DNA of 64,000 nucleotides from an uncultured Pseudomonadota bacterium (lineage in GTDB: Bacteria; Pseudomonadota; Gammaproteobacteria; Steroidobacterales; Steroidobacteraceae). A model generated the notes under the pieces. The model searched no databases. It saw only the letters and a program-made list of their open reading frames with translations, and was not told the DNA's origin. A program made the translations under genes and the position numbers. The stretch is from NCBI GenBank assembly GCA_903838705.1, contig CAILZL010000018.1, positions 1 to 64,000 of the forward strand, in the 5' to 3' direction. Positions 6,939 to 15,755 of this stretch are shown piece by piece (position 1 is the stretch's first letter; each line of letters starts with the position of its first letter).

Positions 6939-9083
6939 TCAGGCAACGCTGGCTTTCTGTTTCTGCCACTTGTTGATCCACTGCTCGAAGTCAGCGGCGC
7001 ACATCGGCTTGGCCAGCAGATAACCCTGTGCTTCATGGCAGTTGTTATGAGCCAGGAAGTTCAGTTGCGAATCAAGTTCCACACCTTCGGCCACACAATC
7101 AAGGCTCAGTGCACGAGCCATCAGCAGAATGGCATTGACCATGGCGCTGCCACTGGGCGTCACGCCGATATCCATGACAAAGCTGCGATCGATTTTCAGA
7201 ATGTCGACCGGCAGATCGCGCAGCATGCCCAGAGATGAAAAGCCGGTACCGAAATCGTCCATGGCAATCTGCATTCCTCGCTCGCGCAGTGACTTCAGCG
7301 TGCTGATTACCTGCTCCGGATTACTCATCAAGGCACTTTCGGTGACTTCAACTTCAAGATTGGCATGTCTGGTTCCTGCGCGTGCCACCGCCTGATCAAT
7401 TTCCGCGACCAGATCCACCGCACTAAACTGAAGTGGCGAGATATTGAAGGAGATACGGAAGTTCTGGTCCAGATTACGCTGCCAGCGCGCGGCCTGGCGG
7501 GCCGCCATACCGATAACCAGATTGCCCATCTCGGCAATCTGTCCCATTTCTTCCAGCAACGGAATGAATTCGCCCGGACCTACGATGCCGAGGGTAGGGT
7601 GACGCCATCTGGCTACGGCTTCTGCACCGCGTATGCTGTTGTCGGCAAGATTCAGGCGCGGCTGGAAATACAGTTCGAATTCTTCCTTCTCGACTGCCTG
7701 TCGCAACTGTGCTTCCAGACTGAGACGTTGCCGTGCGCTCTGAGTGAGGTCAGCCGAGAAAAGCTGGCAGGCTGCTTTCTGATCCTTGGTATGCATTAAT
7801 GCAGTGAAGGCATTGTCAATCAGCTGATTGGCCGCCACGGCATCATCAGGATAGATACTGATGCCGATTGAGGCAGTGAGTTGCAGCTCGCTGTCGCCTG
7901 CCTTGATGGGGGTGGCGATGGTGCGTTGCAGACGCTTGGCAATACTGGTGGCTGCTTCAGCCAGTTGCAGGTTGTTGACGACGCAGATGAACTTATCGGC
8001 TTCAGCGTGGGCAATCATCAATTCGTCTACGACATCACCCGATTCATTGATACTCATGTGCGCAGAATCGCGCATCTGTCTGCGCAAACAGTCACCGACT
8101 GCTTTCAGAACGGCATTGCTCGCGTCCTGCCCCAGTGAACTGGTAATGCGGCTGAAGTCATCCAGACTCAGTGCGAACACCGCTATCATGCGTCGTTCCG
8201 TACCCTGTCCTGCGATAATACGTGACAGATCGCGAACAACTGAGGCACGGTTGGGTAGTTCGGTCAGCGGATCGTGAAAAGCCATGAAACGGATGCGTTC
8301 TTCCTGTGCACGGTTTTCCGTTACATCCTGTACGGTGCTATAGATAAGCCACTCGCCATTTGCATCACGGTTGAATTCACCCTGATGACGCAGGATACGT
8401 AATTCGCCATTCGTGCCCAGGTAACGGTGTTCAAGCTGGAAGTTGCTGTGACGCGTGATCGCACGCTTCATGTTCAGCTGCAGGAAGGACACATCGTCCG
8501 GATGGGTATGGGCACACAGGTAATCCCATGAAACCTGGCTGGGATCGGTGCTATCAAGAAATTTGCACACAGTAGGTGAAATTGCGCGTGTACGGCCATC
8601 CAGAGTGCGTTCCCAATGGCCCAGTGAAGCCAGTCGCTGCGCGTATTTCAGCCGCTGTTCACTCTGACGAAGTGCGTCCTGCAATTGCTGGTTGCGCAGC
8701 AGGAAGCGTACCCGTTCTAACAGCAGGGCCGGATGAAAGCCCTTGGTAGCAAAGTCATTGGCACCCGCAGAATAGGCTCGCTGAATGGACTCAAGATCAT
8801 CAAGGCCGGTCATGAACAGTATCTGAATGCGGTCACCGTCCGGCAGGATGCGAATCATGCTGCACAGGTCGAAGCCATTGACGTTAGGCATCATGACGTC
8901 AGTCACGACGCAGTCAACATTGTGTTCCGCCACCTTCTCAAGTGCCTCGGCACCATCACAGGCGGTCAGTACCGTATAGCCGGCATCAGTCATGATAGTG
9001 CTGGTCAGCAGGCGCGTGGTGTCGTCATCATCGACCACCAGTACCACTTTATTGCCGGTCTGTTGTGTGACTGGTGTGTTCAC
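6939..9083 (-). CDS. Receiver-PAS-degenerate GGDEF-EAL response regulator (NarR-like)
   Basis: A 714-residue output protein of the phosphorelay. Domains in order: receiver (about 12-130, phospho-acceptor D62 in CVVTDVMMPNVNG, acidic DDDD at 18-21), PAS (about 145-260), GGDEF-like (about 265-445) and EAL (about 460-710). The GGDEF signature is EADKF (361-365), so cyclase activity is very unlikely. The EAL domain keeps its catalytic positions: EAV at 488-490, E582, DDFGTG (609-614), K630 and QGYLLAKP. A phosphodiesterase that lowers c-di-GMP is the expected role. It starts with GTG at 9083, overlapping the Hpt stop by 4 bases. Upstream in-frame codons lie inside the Hpt gene and are not used. 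The architecture and context match Legionella NarR. Confidence 0.85.
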   Translation of the reverse strand: MNTPVTQQTGNKVVLVVDDDDTTRLLTSTIMTDAGYTVLTACDGAEALEKVAEHNVDCVVTDVMMPNVNGFDLCSMIRILPDGDRIQILFMTGLDDLESIQRAYSAGANDFATKGFHPALLLERVRFLLRNQQLQDALRQSEQRLKYAQRLASLGHWERTLDGRTRAISPTVCKFLDSTDPSQVSWDYLCAHTHPDDVSFLQLNMKRAITRHSNFQLEHRYLGTNGELRILRHQGEFNRDANGEWLIYSTVQDVTENRAQEERIRFMAFHDPLTELPNRASVVRDLSRIIAGQGTERRMIAVFALSLDDFSRITSSLGQDASNAVLKAVGDCLRRQMRDSAHMSINESGDVVDELMIAHAEADKFICVVNNLQLAEAATSIAKRLQRTIATPIKAGDSELQLTASIGISIYPDDAVAANQLIDNAFTALMHTKDQKAACQLFSADLTQSARQRLSLEAQLRQAVEKEEFELYFQPRLNLADNSIRGAEAVARWRHPTLGIVGPGEFIPLLEEMGQIAEMGNLVIGMAARQAARWQRNLDQNFRISFNISPLQFSAVDLVAEIDQAVARAGTRHANLEVEVTESALMSNPEQVISTLKSLRERGMQIAMDDFGTGFSSLGMLRDLPVDILKIDRSFVMDIGVTPSGSAMVNAILLMARALSLDCVAEGVELDSQLNFLAHNNCHEAQGYLLAKPMCAADFEQWINKWQKQKASVA

Positions 9084-9418
9084 AGATACTGTTCCGTTTC
9101 GGTCATCAAAGCGGCATGCAGCTGTTCCAGTTCTGCACAGATCGGTTCCGACCCCGCAGTATTTCCGGCACGGCCGAGGGTTTCCAGATCTGCGCACAAT
9201 GAGCCGATCTTACTTGCACCGATGCTCATGCTGGCTGATTTGAGCGAATGGGTGATGGATCGCAGGGTTGCGGCATCTTTGCTTGAAATTGCATTGCGAA
9301 TGCCTGTCAGTTGCGACAAAGACTGTTCACGATAGGTGCGCAGCAGTTGTGGTAGGAAGGCGCCATTGCGCAAGCCTCGCAACATGTTAATTTTTTCCGG
9401 ATCAAGCTGGGGCTGCAC
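9080..9418 (-). CDS. Hpt phosphotransfer protein
   Basis: A 112-residue four-helix Hpt protein. The phospho-accepting histidine is H57 in RSITHSLKSASMSIGA, the standard H-x-x-K-G/S-x-S/A motif. It should carry phosphate from the receiver of the upstream hybrid kinase to the receiver of the downstream EAL protein. It starts with GTG at 9418 with AGGTAA seven bases upstream, 38 bases after the kinase stop, and its end overlaps the next gene (GTGA). An acidic, glutamate-rich C-terminus and the lack of other domains are typical of stand-alone Hpt proteins. Confidence 0.85.
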   Translation of the reverse strand: MQPQLDPEKINMLRGLRNGAFLPQLLRTYREQSLSQLTGIRNAISSKDAATLRSITHSLKSASMSIGASKIGSLCADLETLGRAGNTAGSEPICAELEQLHAALMTETEQYL

Positions 9419-9456
9419 TGCTTTATTACCTGTTATTGCATCGACTCAAGTCATCA

Positions 9457-10899
9457 CTATTCAAAGCCATCGGCCATGCTGCCTGCCGGGCACCACTTCA
9501 TCAGCATCTCCTTCAGCTCATTCAGCTGAAATGGTTTGCTCATGAAGTCATCCATGCCACTTTCCAGACAGATTTCTCTGTCGCCCACCATGGCGTTTGC
9601 AGTCAAGGCAACTATCGGCATATGTCGGCTGGAACCGGATTCACTTGAACGAATCCTGCGTGTGGCTTCAAATCCATCCATGACTGGCATCTGGCAATCC
9701 ATGAGTACCAGGTCAAAGTGTGACGGGCTTTGCAGTAAATCAATTGCAATCTGGCCATTGGCTGCAACTGTGCAATGACAATCCAGCATTTCCAGTAAAG
9801 CGGTGGCCACTTCCTGATTGATACTGTCATCTTCCACCAGCAGGACCGCAAGCTGGCGCGAACGGAATGATATGGGCTGGGGCAATACTTTAAGCGGCTG
9901 TGTCTGAATCACTTCTGATAGCTTCGCGGGTTTGAATTTGATGGTGAACCAGAAGCAGGAGCCTTTGCCGTATTCGCTTGATGCGCCACAGTCACCGCCC
10001 ATCATGCGGCACAGACGACGGACGATCGCAAGGCCAAGCCCGGTACCACCAAACTTGCGGGTTGTGGAGTTGTCCGCCTGAATGAATGGTGTGAACAGAA
10101 GATCAAGAGCTTCAGGTTTGATGCCAACGCCTGTGTCAGTGATTTCAAAATGATATTCAATGGATGATGCATCATGGTTCAACACCCGGGCTCGGATGCT
10201 GATGAAACCCTCTGCCGTAAACTTGATGGCATTGCCGATCAGATTGGTCAATATCTGAGTGAAACGCAGTGCGTCACCGTGTACCAGCACCGGCAGTTCA
10301 GCGGGCCAGTCAATGCTTAACTCCAGTCGTTTACTGTCAATCTCAGGTCTGAGGATCGACAGGTTGTTATCAAACGCCTGACGCAGATCAAATGCATTCA
10401 TTTCAGTCTGCAGCTGATCGGCTTCAATCTTTGAGAAATCCAGGATGTCATTGAGAATGCGCAACAGGGATAAAGCCGAGCGCTGGATGATGCGGGTGTA
10501 ATGTTGCTGTGCGGAACTCAGTTGAGTATTGAGCAGGATTTCTGTCATACCGACCACGCCATTCATGGGCGTACGCAATTCGTGACTCATCGCCGCCAGA
10601 AAGGCTGACTTCGCGCGGTTTGCCTGCTGTGCCGCTTCGTTGGAAGCCTGCAATTCCCGGTTGGTCTGTTCAAGTTTGCGTAGCGTCTGTTGCAGCGCCA
10701 GCGTCCGTTCCTTTACCTGACTTTCCAGGGCAATGGCACCCTGGAACATCGAGAATGAATTGCCCTGTGCATCAATGTCACGCTCCACCCGATCCATCAA
10801 CACATGATTGATTTTCTCCAGCTGTACGATCCGCTGCTCCAGTTCTGCGCAGCGTGCAGCGAGCAGGTCGGAAGCGGTGTCGGGATTGGCTTGATTCAT
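9457..10899 (-). CDS. Soluble hybrid histidine kinase (NahK-like)
   Basis: A 480-residue cytoplasmic hybrid kinase with no membrane segment. The N-terminal 95 residues are a long coiled coil. The dimerisation/phosphotransfer domain has H106 in AAMSHELRTPMNG. The ATPase domain follows with the N box (ILTNLIGNAIKF), DTGVGI (255-260) and GGTGLGLAIVRR (284-295). A C-terminal receiver (about 350-470) has D401 in LVLMDCQMPVMDG. Phosphate would flow H106 to D401 to the Hpt protein. The start chosen, ATG 10899, gives MNQANPDTASD and lies 16 bases after the FIST gene stop; an open frame continues upstream but overlaps that gene. This is the kinase expected to be inhibited by its co-encoded FIST sensor. 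Confidence 0.88.
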   Translation of the reverse strand: MNQANPDTASDLLAARCAELEQRIVQLEKINHVLMDRVERDIDAQGNSFSMFQGAIALESQVKERTLALQQTLRKLEQTNRELQASNEAAQQANRAKSAFLAAMSHELRTPMNGVVGMTEILLNTQLSSAQQHYTRIIQRSALSLLRILNDILDFSKIEADQLQTEMNAFDLRQAFDNNLSILRPEIDSKRLELSIDWPAELPVLVHGDALRFTQILTNLIGNAIKFTAEGFISIRARVLNHDASSIEYHFEITDTGVGIKPEALDLLFTPFIQADNSTTRKFGGTGLGLAIVRRLCRMMGGDCGASSEYGKGSCFWFTIKFKPAKLSEVIQTQPLKVLPQPISFRSRQLAVLLVEDDSINQEVATALLEMLDCHCTVAANGQIAIDLLQSPSHFDLVLMDCQMPVMDGFEATRRIRSSESGSSRHMPIVALTANAMVGDREICLESGMDDFMSKPFQLNELKEMLMKWCPAGSMADGFE

Positions 10900-10915
10900 G
10901 AGTATGAAAGCCACA

Positions 10916-12055
10916 CTAGCGAGTGCCGATGGCAACTCCCGTGAACGTCTGATTTACATGCATGGCGTTGAATTGTTCACCATAGGTGGCAAAGCCGATG
11001 ACATTGTTGTCCATGAAAATCTGGCCAATCTGTTCAGTCAGGCCTTCGCGCTCCACTTCAAGTCTGCGCAGGATACAGTCACAGCCTAGTACCAGTTGTG
11101 GAGTACCGATTTCATTACGAACTTCGTCGAATGCCTCATTGAGGTTGACAACCATGTCCACGCCCTTGGCCAGCGTCAGCACCAGCCCTTCATCAATGGC
11201 ACAGAAAAATTGCAGGCTTTCATCTTCAGCAACAAATCCGATTGAACGAACGAAGTATTGTCCACCGACACGCACCACCACGGGATAGGTACTGAACACA
11301 AGCGGTGTGAGTGTGCTGGTTCCCATACCGATCAAACGTGCATATTCACGCGCCGCTGGCTGGCCATTGATCTCATAGACACGACGCTTGGCGGGATCCG
11401 CCTTGGTAACAACCATGCGTTGATCGGACTTCACAAAGTGCTGGGTACGAAACACTTTGAATGGCAGATTGGAGCGAATCAGGCTGAGCACGGCAATGTT
11501 CTGCTGGAATGTGCCGTTGTAATAAACGTAAGTTGCCTTGAAATTGGTTTTATCAGCTGCTGAACCGCCGATCAGTTCAATGCCATGCAGGTGGTGATGA
11601 ATCACGCTTACTACCAGCTCTTCCTGCATGGCCAGTCCGTCCAGCAGCAGGTAGGCAAAGGTATCAGTAGCGCTCGCTGGCAGACCGTCACGATCGCCCA
11701 GCACGTTAAGCAGATTGGAAACGACAACTCCGGTAGCGGTACTGTCCAGTTTGTCCAGTGGTATGACATCTGTGGCTACATCAAGCTCGGAAGAGGCGAG
11801 GCTGAATCCGGTCAATGATCCGCTTAGATAACCATTAGGGGTAATTTCACCCGCTGTGGTGCATCCGATGAGCGGAATATTGCCGAATTGCTGTCGCATG
11901 GCATCAGCCAGTGCGGACAGATCGTAGTCTGGCGAGCAATAGAACATTGCCAGTTTGATATCAGGTTGATTCAGTGCGGCAAACAGTTCACCGGCAGCGA
12001 TCCGGGCATCCGGATGCTGCGAAACACCTTTACGGACGGACAGGCTGGCAGACAT
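10916..12055 (-). CDS. nosP: FIST-domain sensor protein (NosP-like)
   Basis: A 379-residue soluble protein made of FIST N (about 15-220) and FIST C (about 220-365) domains. Recognisable stretches are DIKLAMFYCSPDYDL, IPLIGCTTAGEITP, ELIGGSAAD and a C-terminal VVNLNEAFDEVRNEIG. In Pseudomonas, Legionella, Shewanella and Vibrio, FIST proteins encoded beside a NahK-type hybrid kinase are the haem-binding nitric-oxide sensors called NosP, which switch kinase autophosphorylation. The order here is the same: sensor, kinase, Hpt, EAL regulator. The haem ligand was not identified in this sequence, so NO sensing is inferred from context. ATG 12055 is supported by AAGGAATCATC; the frame is open upstream but without a better start. 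Confidence 0.8.
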   Translation of the reverse strand: MSASLSVRKGVSQHPDARIAAGELFAALNQPDIKLAMFYCSPDYDLSALADAMRQQFGNIPLIGCTTAGEITPNGYLSGSLTGFSLASSELDVATDVIPLDKLDSTATGVVVSNLLNVLGDRDGLPASATDTFAYLLLDGLAMQEELVVSVIHHHLHGIELIGGSAADKTNFKATYVYYNGTFQQNIAVLSLIRSNLPFKVFRTQHFVKSDQRMVVTKADPAKRRVYEINGQPAAREYARLIGMGTSTLTPLVFSTYPVVVRVGGQYFVRSIGFVAEDESLQFFCAIDEGLVLTLAKGVDMVVNLNEAFDEVRNEIGTPQLVLGCDCILRRLEVEREGLTEQIGQIFMDNNVIGFATYGEQFNAMHVNQTFTGVAIGTR

Positions 12056-12078
12056 GATGATTCCTTGAATGGGTCCGT

Positions 12079-12094
12079 GATACCACTGGGTATC
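12079..12094. promoter_or_regulatory. Perfect palindrome upstream of the nosP-like operon
   Basis: GATACC-ACTG-GGTATC, two perfect 6-base arms with a 4-base centre, 24 bases upstream of the nosP-like start. The position fits an operator or leader hairpin for the four-gene operon. It does not match the DNR/FNR (TTGAT-N4-ATCAA) pattern, and no NsrR-like site was found. No convincing -35/-10 pair could be read in the 156-base gap. Confidence 0.3.
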
Positions 12095-12211
12095 CGGTAA
12101 ATGATGCACTTTGATCTCTATCGGAATGAGCCCGGCGAGCTTGAGCATTTGGTGTAACCAGAAATGGCACAAGCGTATGCCGTCACATAATCAGACCTGA
12201 ATCTTGGTGAC

Positions 12212-13720
12212 TTAACAATTTATAAGCTTACGCCATTGGATCTGTCGATTCATCAAGGCCGGATTCGGCTGAGAAGCAATGACCGGCACTGGTGAATCAA
12301 CACGCCAGCCTGCGGGCTGGTCAGCCGTCAGATAAGCAAGTCCACGCGCAGTCAGTTCACGTTCATTCAGACGGTACACGTTAAGTTGACTCAGATCGGC
12401 GAGACATTCACCCAGATAGGGGCAGGCGCTTAATCCACCACCCATGATCAAGGTGTTCAGATCAGGCAGGTGCAGGCGCATTAGTTCGATATTGGCATTG
12501 AGCAGAAACGCAATGCTTTCCACAATGGCAACAAGATGCCCTTGCTCATCATTCGCAGAATCTTCGACGAATCGTGATTCAGCTTCGGGTAACCAGTAGG
12601 GTGATGCGATGCCCCCTACCGCATTGATGAATAGCGGAGGGTTCATTCCATCAAGGGTTGACCGATGCAAAGTACTGAGACTGCGCCAGACATCAATGCC
12701 GGCCCGTTCAGTCCACCAGCTCAAGGCACTGCCCGCACCGTTTACGGTACCTTCCAGTGCATGGATGATGTGATCCTTGTCTGAACACAGGACGCTGCGC
12801 AGTAACGGCGCAGCATTTTCAATTTCCTTATCAACTGGCGCCAGTACAAATGCACCCGTGCCGACGTTGGCATAGAGGGTATTAGCTTGAAGTGGCCCGT
12901 TGGCAAACGGCACGGCAGCCTGATCGCCGGTGCATACACGTAATGGCACCACTCTGTTTGCGAACGGCAGGGAACCATAGTCAAAGCGGGTGGGCACACT
13001 GCGCGGCAATATCTCACGAGGAATGCCGAACCATTCCATCAGTTTGTCTGACCAGTCTCTGCTTGCCGGTGACCACAGTTGCGTGCGCGAGGCATTGGCC
13101 GGATCGACCACATGCGGCCGCTCTTTCAGCAGGGCGTGCAGCAAGTAACTGGCCAGTGGGCCGCATTGCAGATGACCTTGCTGCTGCGCTGCTTGTACTT
13201 CGGCCAGTTCATCCAAGCACCAGCGCAGTTTACTCGCGCCGTAATGCGGCGACAGCACCAGCCCCGTCTGTGCCTGAATTTCAGTTTGGTAAGGCATAAG
13301 CCGAGTGACCAGTGCGGTATTGCGTCGATCCTGCCAGCTCAGCACCGGCGACAATGCGCGACCATTGCGCCTGTCCCAGCAAACCACGCTGGATCGTTGC
13401 GTCGCCAGTCCAGCTGCGACCACCCGATTAACATCGGTACCCAGTGCGTGTGCAACATCGTTGATGACCGTGAGCAGGGACTGAACAATTTCATCTGCGT
13501 CATGTTCAACCCGATCCGGGCCGGTGCGCTGTGTGCCAATGGCGGCATACGCCTGTGCTACCTGCCGACCCTGCTGATCGAACACAAGTGCACGACTGGC
13601 GTGACCACCCTGATCCAGCGCCAGCCATAACGGGCCAGTGTCATTATCGGGCAGATCACCCAGTTGTTCGGCAAGCTCAGTCAGGCTGGCCGTGAGTTGT
13701 TGCAGCTCATCCGCTTGCAT
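12212..13720 (-). CDS. FGGY-family carbohydrate kinase, probably glycerol kinase
   Basis: A 502-residue FGGY kinase. The N-terminal phosphate-binding loop is LALDQGGHASRALVFD (glycerol kinases usually read ALDQGTTSSRA), followed by RVEHDADEIVQSL, as in GlpK's GWVEHDPxEI. Later GLATQRSSVVCWDR and LSWQDRR match GlpK motifs, TGDQAAVPFANGP is the FGGY signature region, and NTLYANVGTGAFVL and MGGGLSACPYLGE form the C-terminal ATP site. It probably makes glycerol 3-phosphate from glycerol and ATP in the cytoplasm. It lies 14 bases after glpD, the last gene of the gdpD-glpD-kinase set. The altered first loop and the extra N-terminal 30 residues leave room for a related polyol as substrate. Confidence 0.75.
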   Translation of the reverse strand: MQADELQQLTASLTELAEQLGDLPDNDTGPLWLALDQGGHASRALVFDQQGRQVAQAYAAIGTQRTGPDRVEHDADEIVQSLLTVINDVAHALGTDVNRVVAAGLATQRSSVVCWDRRNGRALSPVLSWQDRRNTALVTRLMPYQTEIQAQTGLVLSPHYGASKLRWCLDELAEVQAAQQQGHLQCGPLASYLLHALLKERPHVVDPANASRTQLWSPASRDWSDKLMEWFGIPREILPRSVPTRFDYGSLPFANRVVPLRVCTGDQAAVPFANGPLQANTLYANVGTGAFVLAPVDKEIENAAPLLRSVLCSDKDHIIHALEGTVNGAGSALSWWTERAGIDVWRSLSTLHRSTLDGMNPPLFINAVGGIASPYWLPEAESRFVEDSANDEQGHLVAIVESIAFLLNANIELMRLHLPDLNTLIMGGGLSACPYLGECLADLSQLNVYRLNERELTARGLAYLTADQPAGWRVDSPVPVIASQPNPALMNRQIQWRKLINC

Positions 13721-13734
13721 GAACAGATCCTTAT

Positions 13735-14913
13735 CTACTCCGGCAGCAACCGGATATGACGTGTATCCGCCAGAAGTTTGTATGTGGGCAGAGAGCTCTG
13801 TACATGCTGCATCACTTTTTCGGCCGTAGCTCGCCAGCCGGTGAGCTTGCCACCGAAGATGGATAACAGTCGTGGCCGGTCGGTCTGATCTACAGCAAAC
13901 ACAGTTTCGCGGGGGCGACGGAATGCGTGGCCAGCGCCTGCGGGCAGTACGCGCAGACCTGCAAAACTGCGTACGATGCTGTGCCGGGTATCATGACGAT
14001 GTGCTGGAAAATAATGCTTCAGAGTCTGCATCAGGTAATTGATCTCGGTTTGTAATGGCCGCACCCCGGCAGGGTCGCCACGATACCGTGTTTCAGTGGT
14101 GCCAATCATGGTTTGTCCATACCAGGGCATGACGAAAATCGCGCGCCCATCGCGCGGGCTCTCCACATAGTAGATGCCGTGCGTGAGCTGTCCGGGGAGT
14201 ATCAGATGCGTGCCTTGCACCAGCTCAATGGGATGTATCGGTTGTGCGGGTGTCACCCGTTTCAGGGTTTCATTTACCCATGGTCCCGTGGCATTGATCA
14301 GTACTTTGCCGCTGGCAGTTCGCTCATGCCCGTTTTCAAGATAGATAGCTTCAACTCCTGCCGCATGAAGTTCAGCATGTTGCAGCTGTGCGGGCATGCA
14401 GATCGTTGCACCCAGCTTCTGCGCTGAACGCAATACGGCCTGAGTCAGCAGCGCATCGTCGGTTTGCGCATCGTGATAACAAAACACCGAGTGCAGGCCA
14501 TCGGTGTTGAGACCATCCAGCTGTGACCATTCTCTGCGACTGACTGTGCCGAAGCGACAGCCAGTTCTGAATCCACCCAGCACAGCGTAAAGAGACAGAC
14601 CCACGCGAATTTGCCATGGCTGACGTCGGGTCTGTTGGTACAGAGGAATATAAAAGGGCTTGAGCTGCACCAGCTCGGGTGCATTCTTCAGCATCAGAGC
14701 CCGTTCATGCAGGCTTTCACGCACCAGACGAAACTGCCCGGTTTCCAGATAGCGCAAGCCACCGTGTATCAGTTTGCTGGAGCGACTTGAGGTGCCATAC
14801 GCCGGGTGCTGCTGTTCCAGTACCAACACGCGGTGCCCCGCTGCAGCTGCGGCCTGCGCAACACCGGCACCATGAATACCGGCGCCTACTACGATGACAT
14901 CAAATCCGGACAT
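13735..14913 (-). CDS. glpD: FAD-dependent glycerol-3-phosphate dehydrogenase, short form
   Basis: A 392-residue flavoprotein. The N-terminal dinucleotide-binding motif is VIVVGAGIHGAGVAQAAAAA, followed by the DAO-family stretch SSRSSKLIHGGLRYLETG, which is characteristic of GlpD/GlpA. It should oxidise glycerol 3-phosphate to dihydroxyacetone phosphate at the inner membrane, passing electrons to quinone. E. coli GlpD has 501 residues; here the C-terminal helical domain is missing, and the protein ends soon after VFAVDQTDRPRLLSIFGGKL. The stop is clean and the kinase starts 14 bases later, so this looks like a natural short form rather than a break. Upstream lies the phosphodiesterase that would release its substrate. 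Confidence 0.82.
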   Translation of the reverse strand: MSGFDVIVVGAGIHGAGVAQAAAAAGHRVLVLEQQHPAYGTSSRSSKLIHGGLRYLETGQFRLVRESLHERALMLKNAPELVQLKPFYIPLYQQTRRQPWQIRVGLSLYAVLGGFRTGCRFGTVSRREWSQLDGLNTDGLHSVFCYHDAQTDDALLTQAVLRSAQKLGATICMPAQLQHAELHAAGVEAIYLENGHERTASGKVLINATGPWVNETLKRVTPAQPIHPIELVQGTHLILPGQLTHGIYYVESPRDGRAIFVMPWYGQTMIGTTETRYRGDPAGVRPLQTEINYLMQTLKHYFPAHRHDTRHSIVRSFAGLRVLPAGAGHAFRRPRETVFAVDQTDRPRLLSIFGGKLTGWRATAEKVMQHVQSSLPTYKLLADTRHIRLLPE

Positions 14914-14944
14914 CTTTGGAATCAGTTGCCTTATGGTCTGTTGC

Positions 14945-15718
14945 TTACAGATTAGCGGTGGATTGCAACTCGTGCAGCAGTTTCCGCACCTGCATGGTTT
15001 CCAGTAACTGAGCGCCGCGTGAGATCAGCTGACTGGCTTGCTCACAACTGCTGATTTCATACAGCGCCCATTGCCACGGGCCGCGCCATAGCGGTGATTC
15101 ATCAGCGGGCAACTTATCCTGATTGCAGATCAGATAATCAGGCTGTGCGGCTTCTGCGCTGCCTCTGGCCTGTGCGGAATACTCGGATAACACCCAGCCT
15201 GTGCGCAGATGTGCAGTGCTCCTTGTGTAGATGAGTGATTCCAGATCAAACGAAATGACTACCGCCTGTGCTGCGACCGGCAGCAGCAGCTGACAGACCT
15301 GCTGTACCACCGCTTCCATGCCATGCCTGCGCAGAGAAGCACGTTTCAATTCAACAAAGGCTGTGGCGTGCGGATATTGCGTAATCAGTGCGACCACTTC
15401 TGCCAGCGACGGGATGCAAGTACCTATGAAACGCTCACCCAATCGTGACGGTTCGTGGACTGAAATCGACTGAAGTGTTTGCCAGTTCATCGCCAGCGCA
15501 TCGCGATCCAGTCCGGCACAACGTTGCAGATTGTCATCATGAATGACTATCGGGACCCCATCCGCACTCAGGTGTACATCAAACTCGATGTGCTGCACGC
15601 CCAGCTCCAGCGCAGATCGCATGGCGGGCAGTGTGTTTTCCGGAAACTCAAAAGCATTGCCACGATGGGCAATAAGTCGTGTTGCAGGATCAGATGGGTC
15701 TGGCATCCGGGCACTCAT
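14945..15718 (-). CDS. Glycerophosphodiester phosphodiesterase
   Basis: A 257-residue GDPD-family TIM barrel without signal peptide, thus cytoplasmic and UgpQ-like. Catalytic motifs are present: LIAHRGNAFEFPENTLPA (HRG histidine and the E-N), HIEFDVHLSADGVPIVIHDD (metal-binding E and D and the second histidine). It hydrolyses glycerophosphodiesters such as glycerophosphocholine to glycerol 3-phosphate and an alcohol, feeding the glpD gene 31 bases downstream. Its start lies only 37 bases after the hsdM stop on the same strand, leaving almost no room for its own promoter, so transcription may come through the restriction-modification genes. An alternative start is the in-frame ATG four codons later. 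Confidence 0.88.
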   Translation of the reverse strand: MSARMPDPSDPATRLIAHRGNAFEFPENTLPAMRSALELGVQHIEFDVHLSADGVPIVIHDDNLQRCAGLDRDALAMNWQTLQSISVHEPSRLGERFIGTCIPSLAEVVALITQYPHATAFVELKRASLRRHGMEAVVQQVCQLLLPVAAQAVVISFDLESLIYTRSTAHLRTGWVLSEYSAQARGSAEAAQPDYLICNQDKLPADESPLWRGPWQWALYEISSCEQASQLISRGAQLLETMQVRKLLHELQSTANL

Positions 15719-15755
15719 ATGAATAAGCGAAGGCGAGTTCTACTGTGCACTACTA

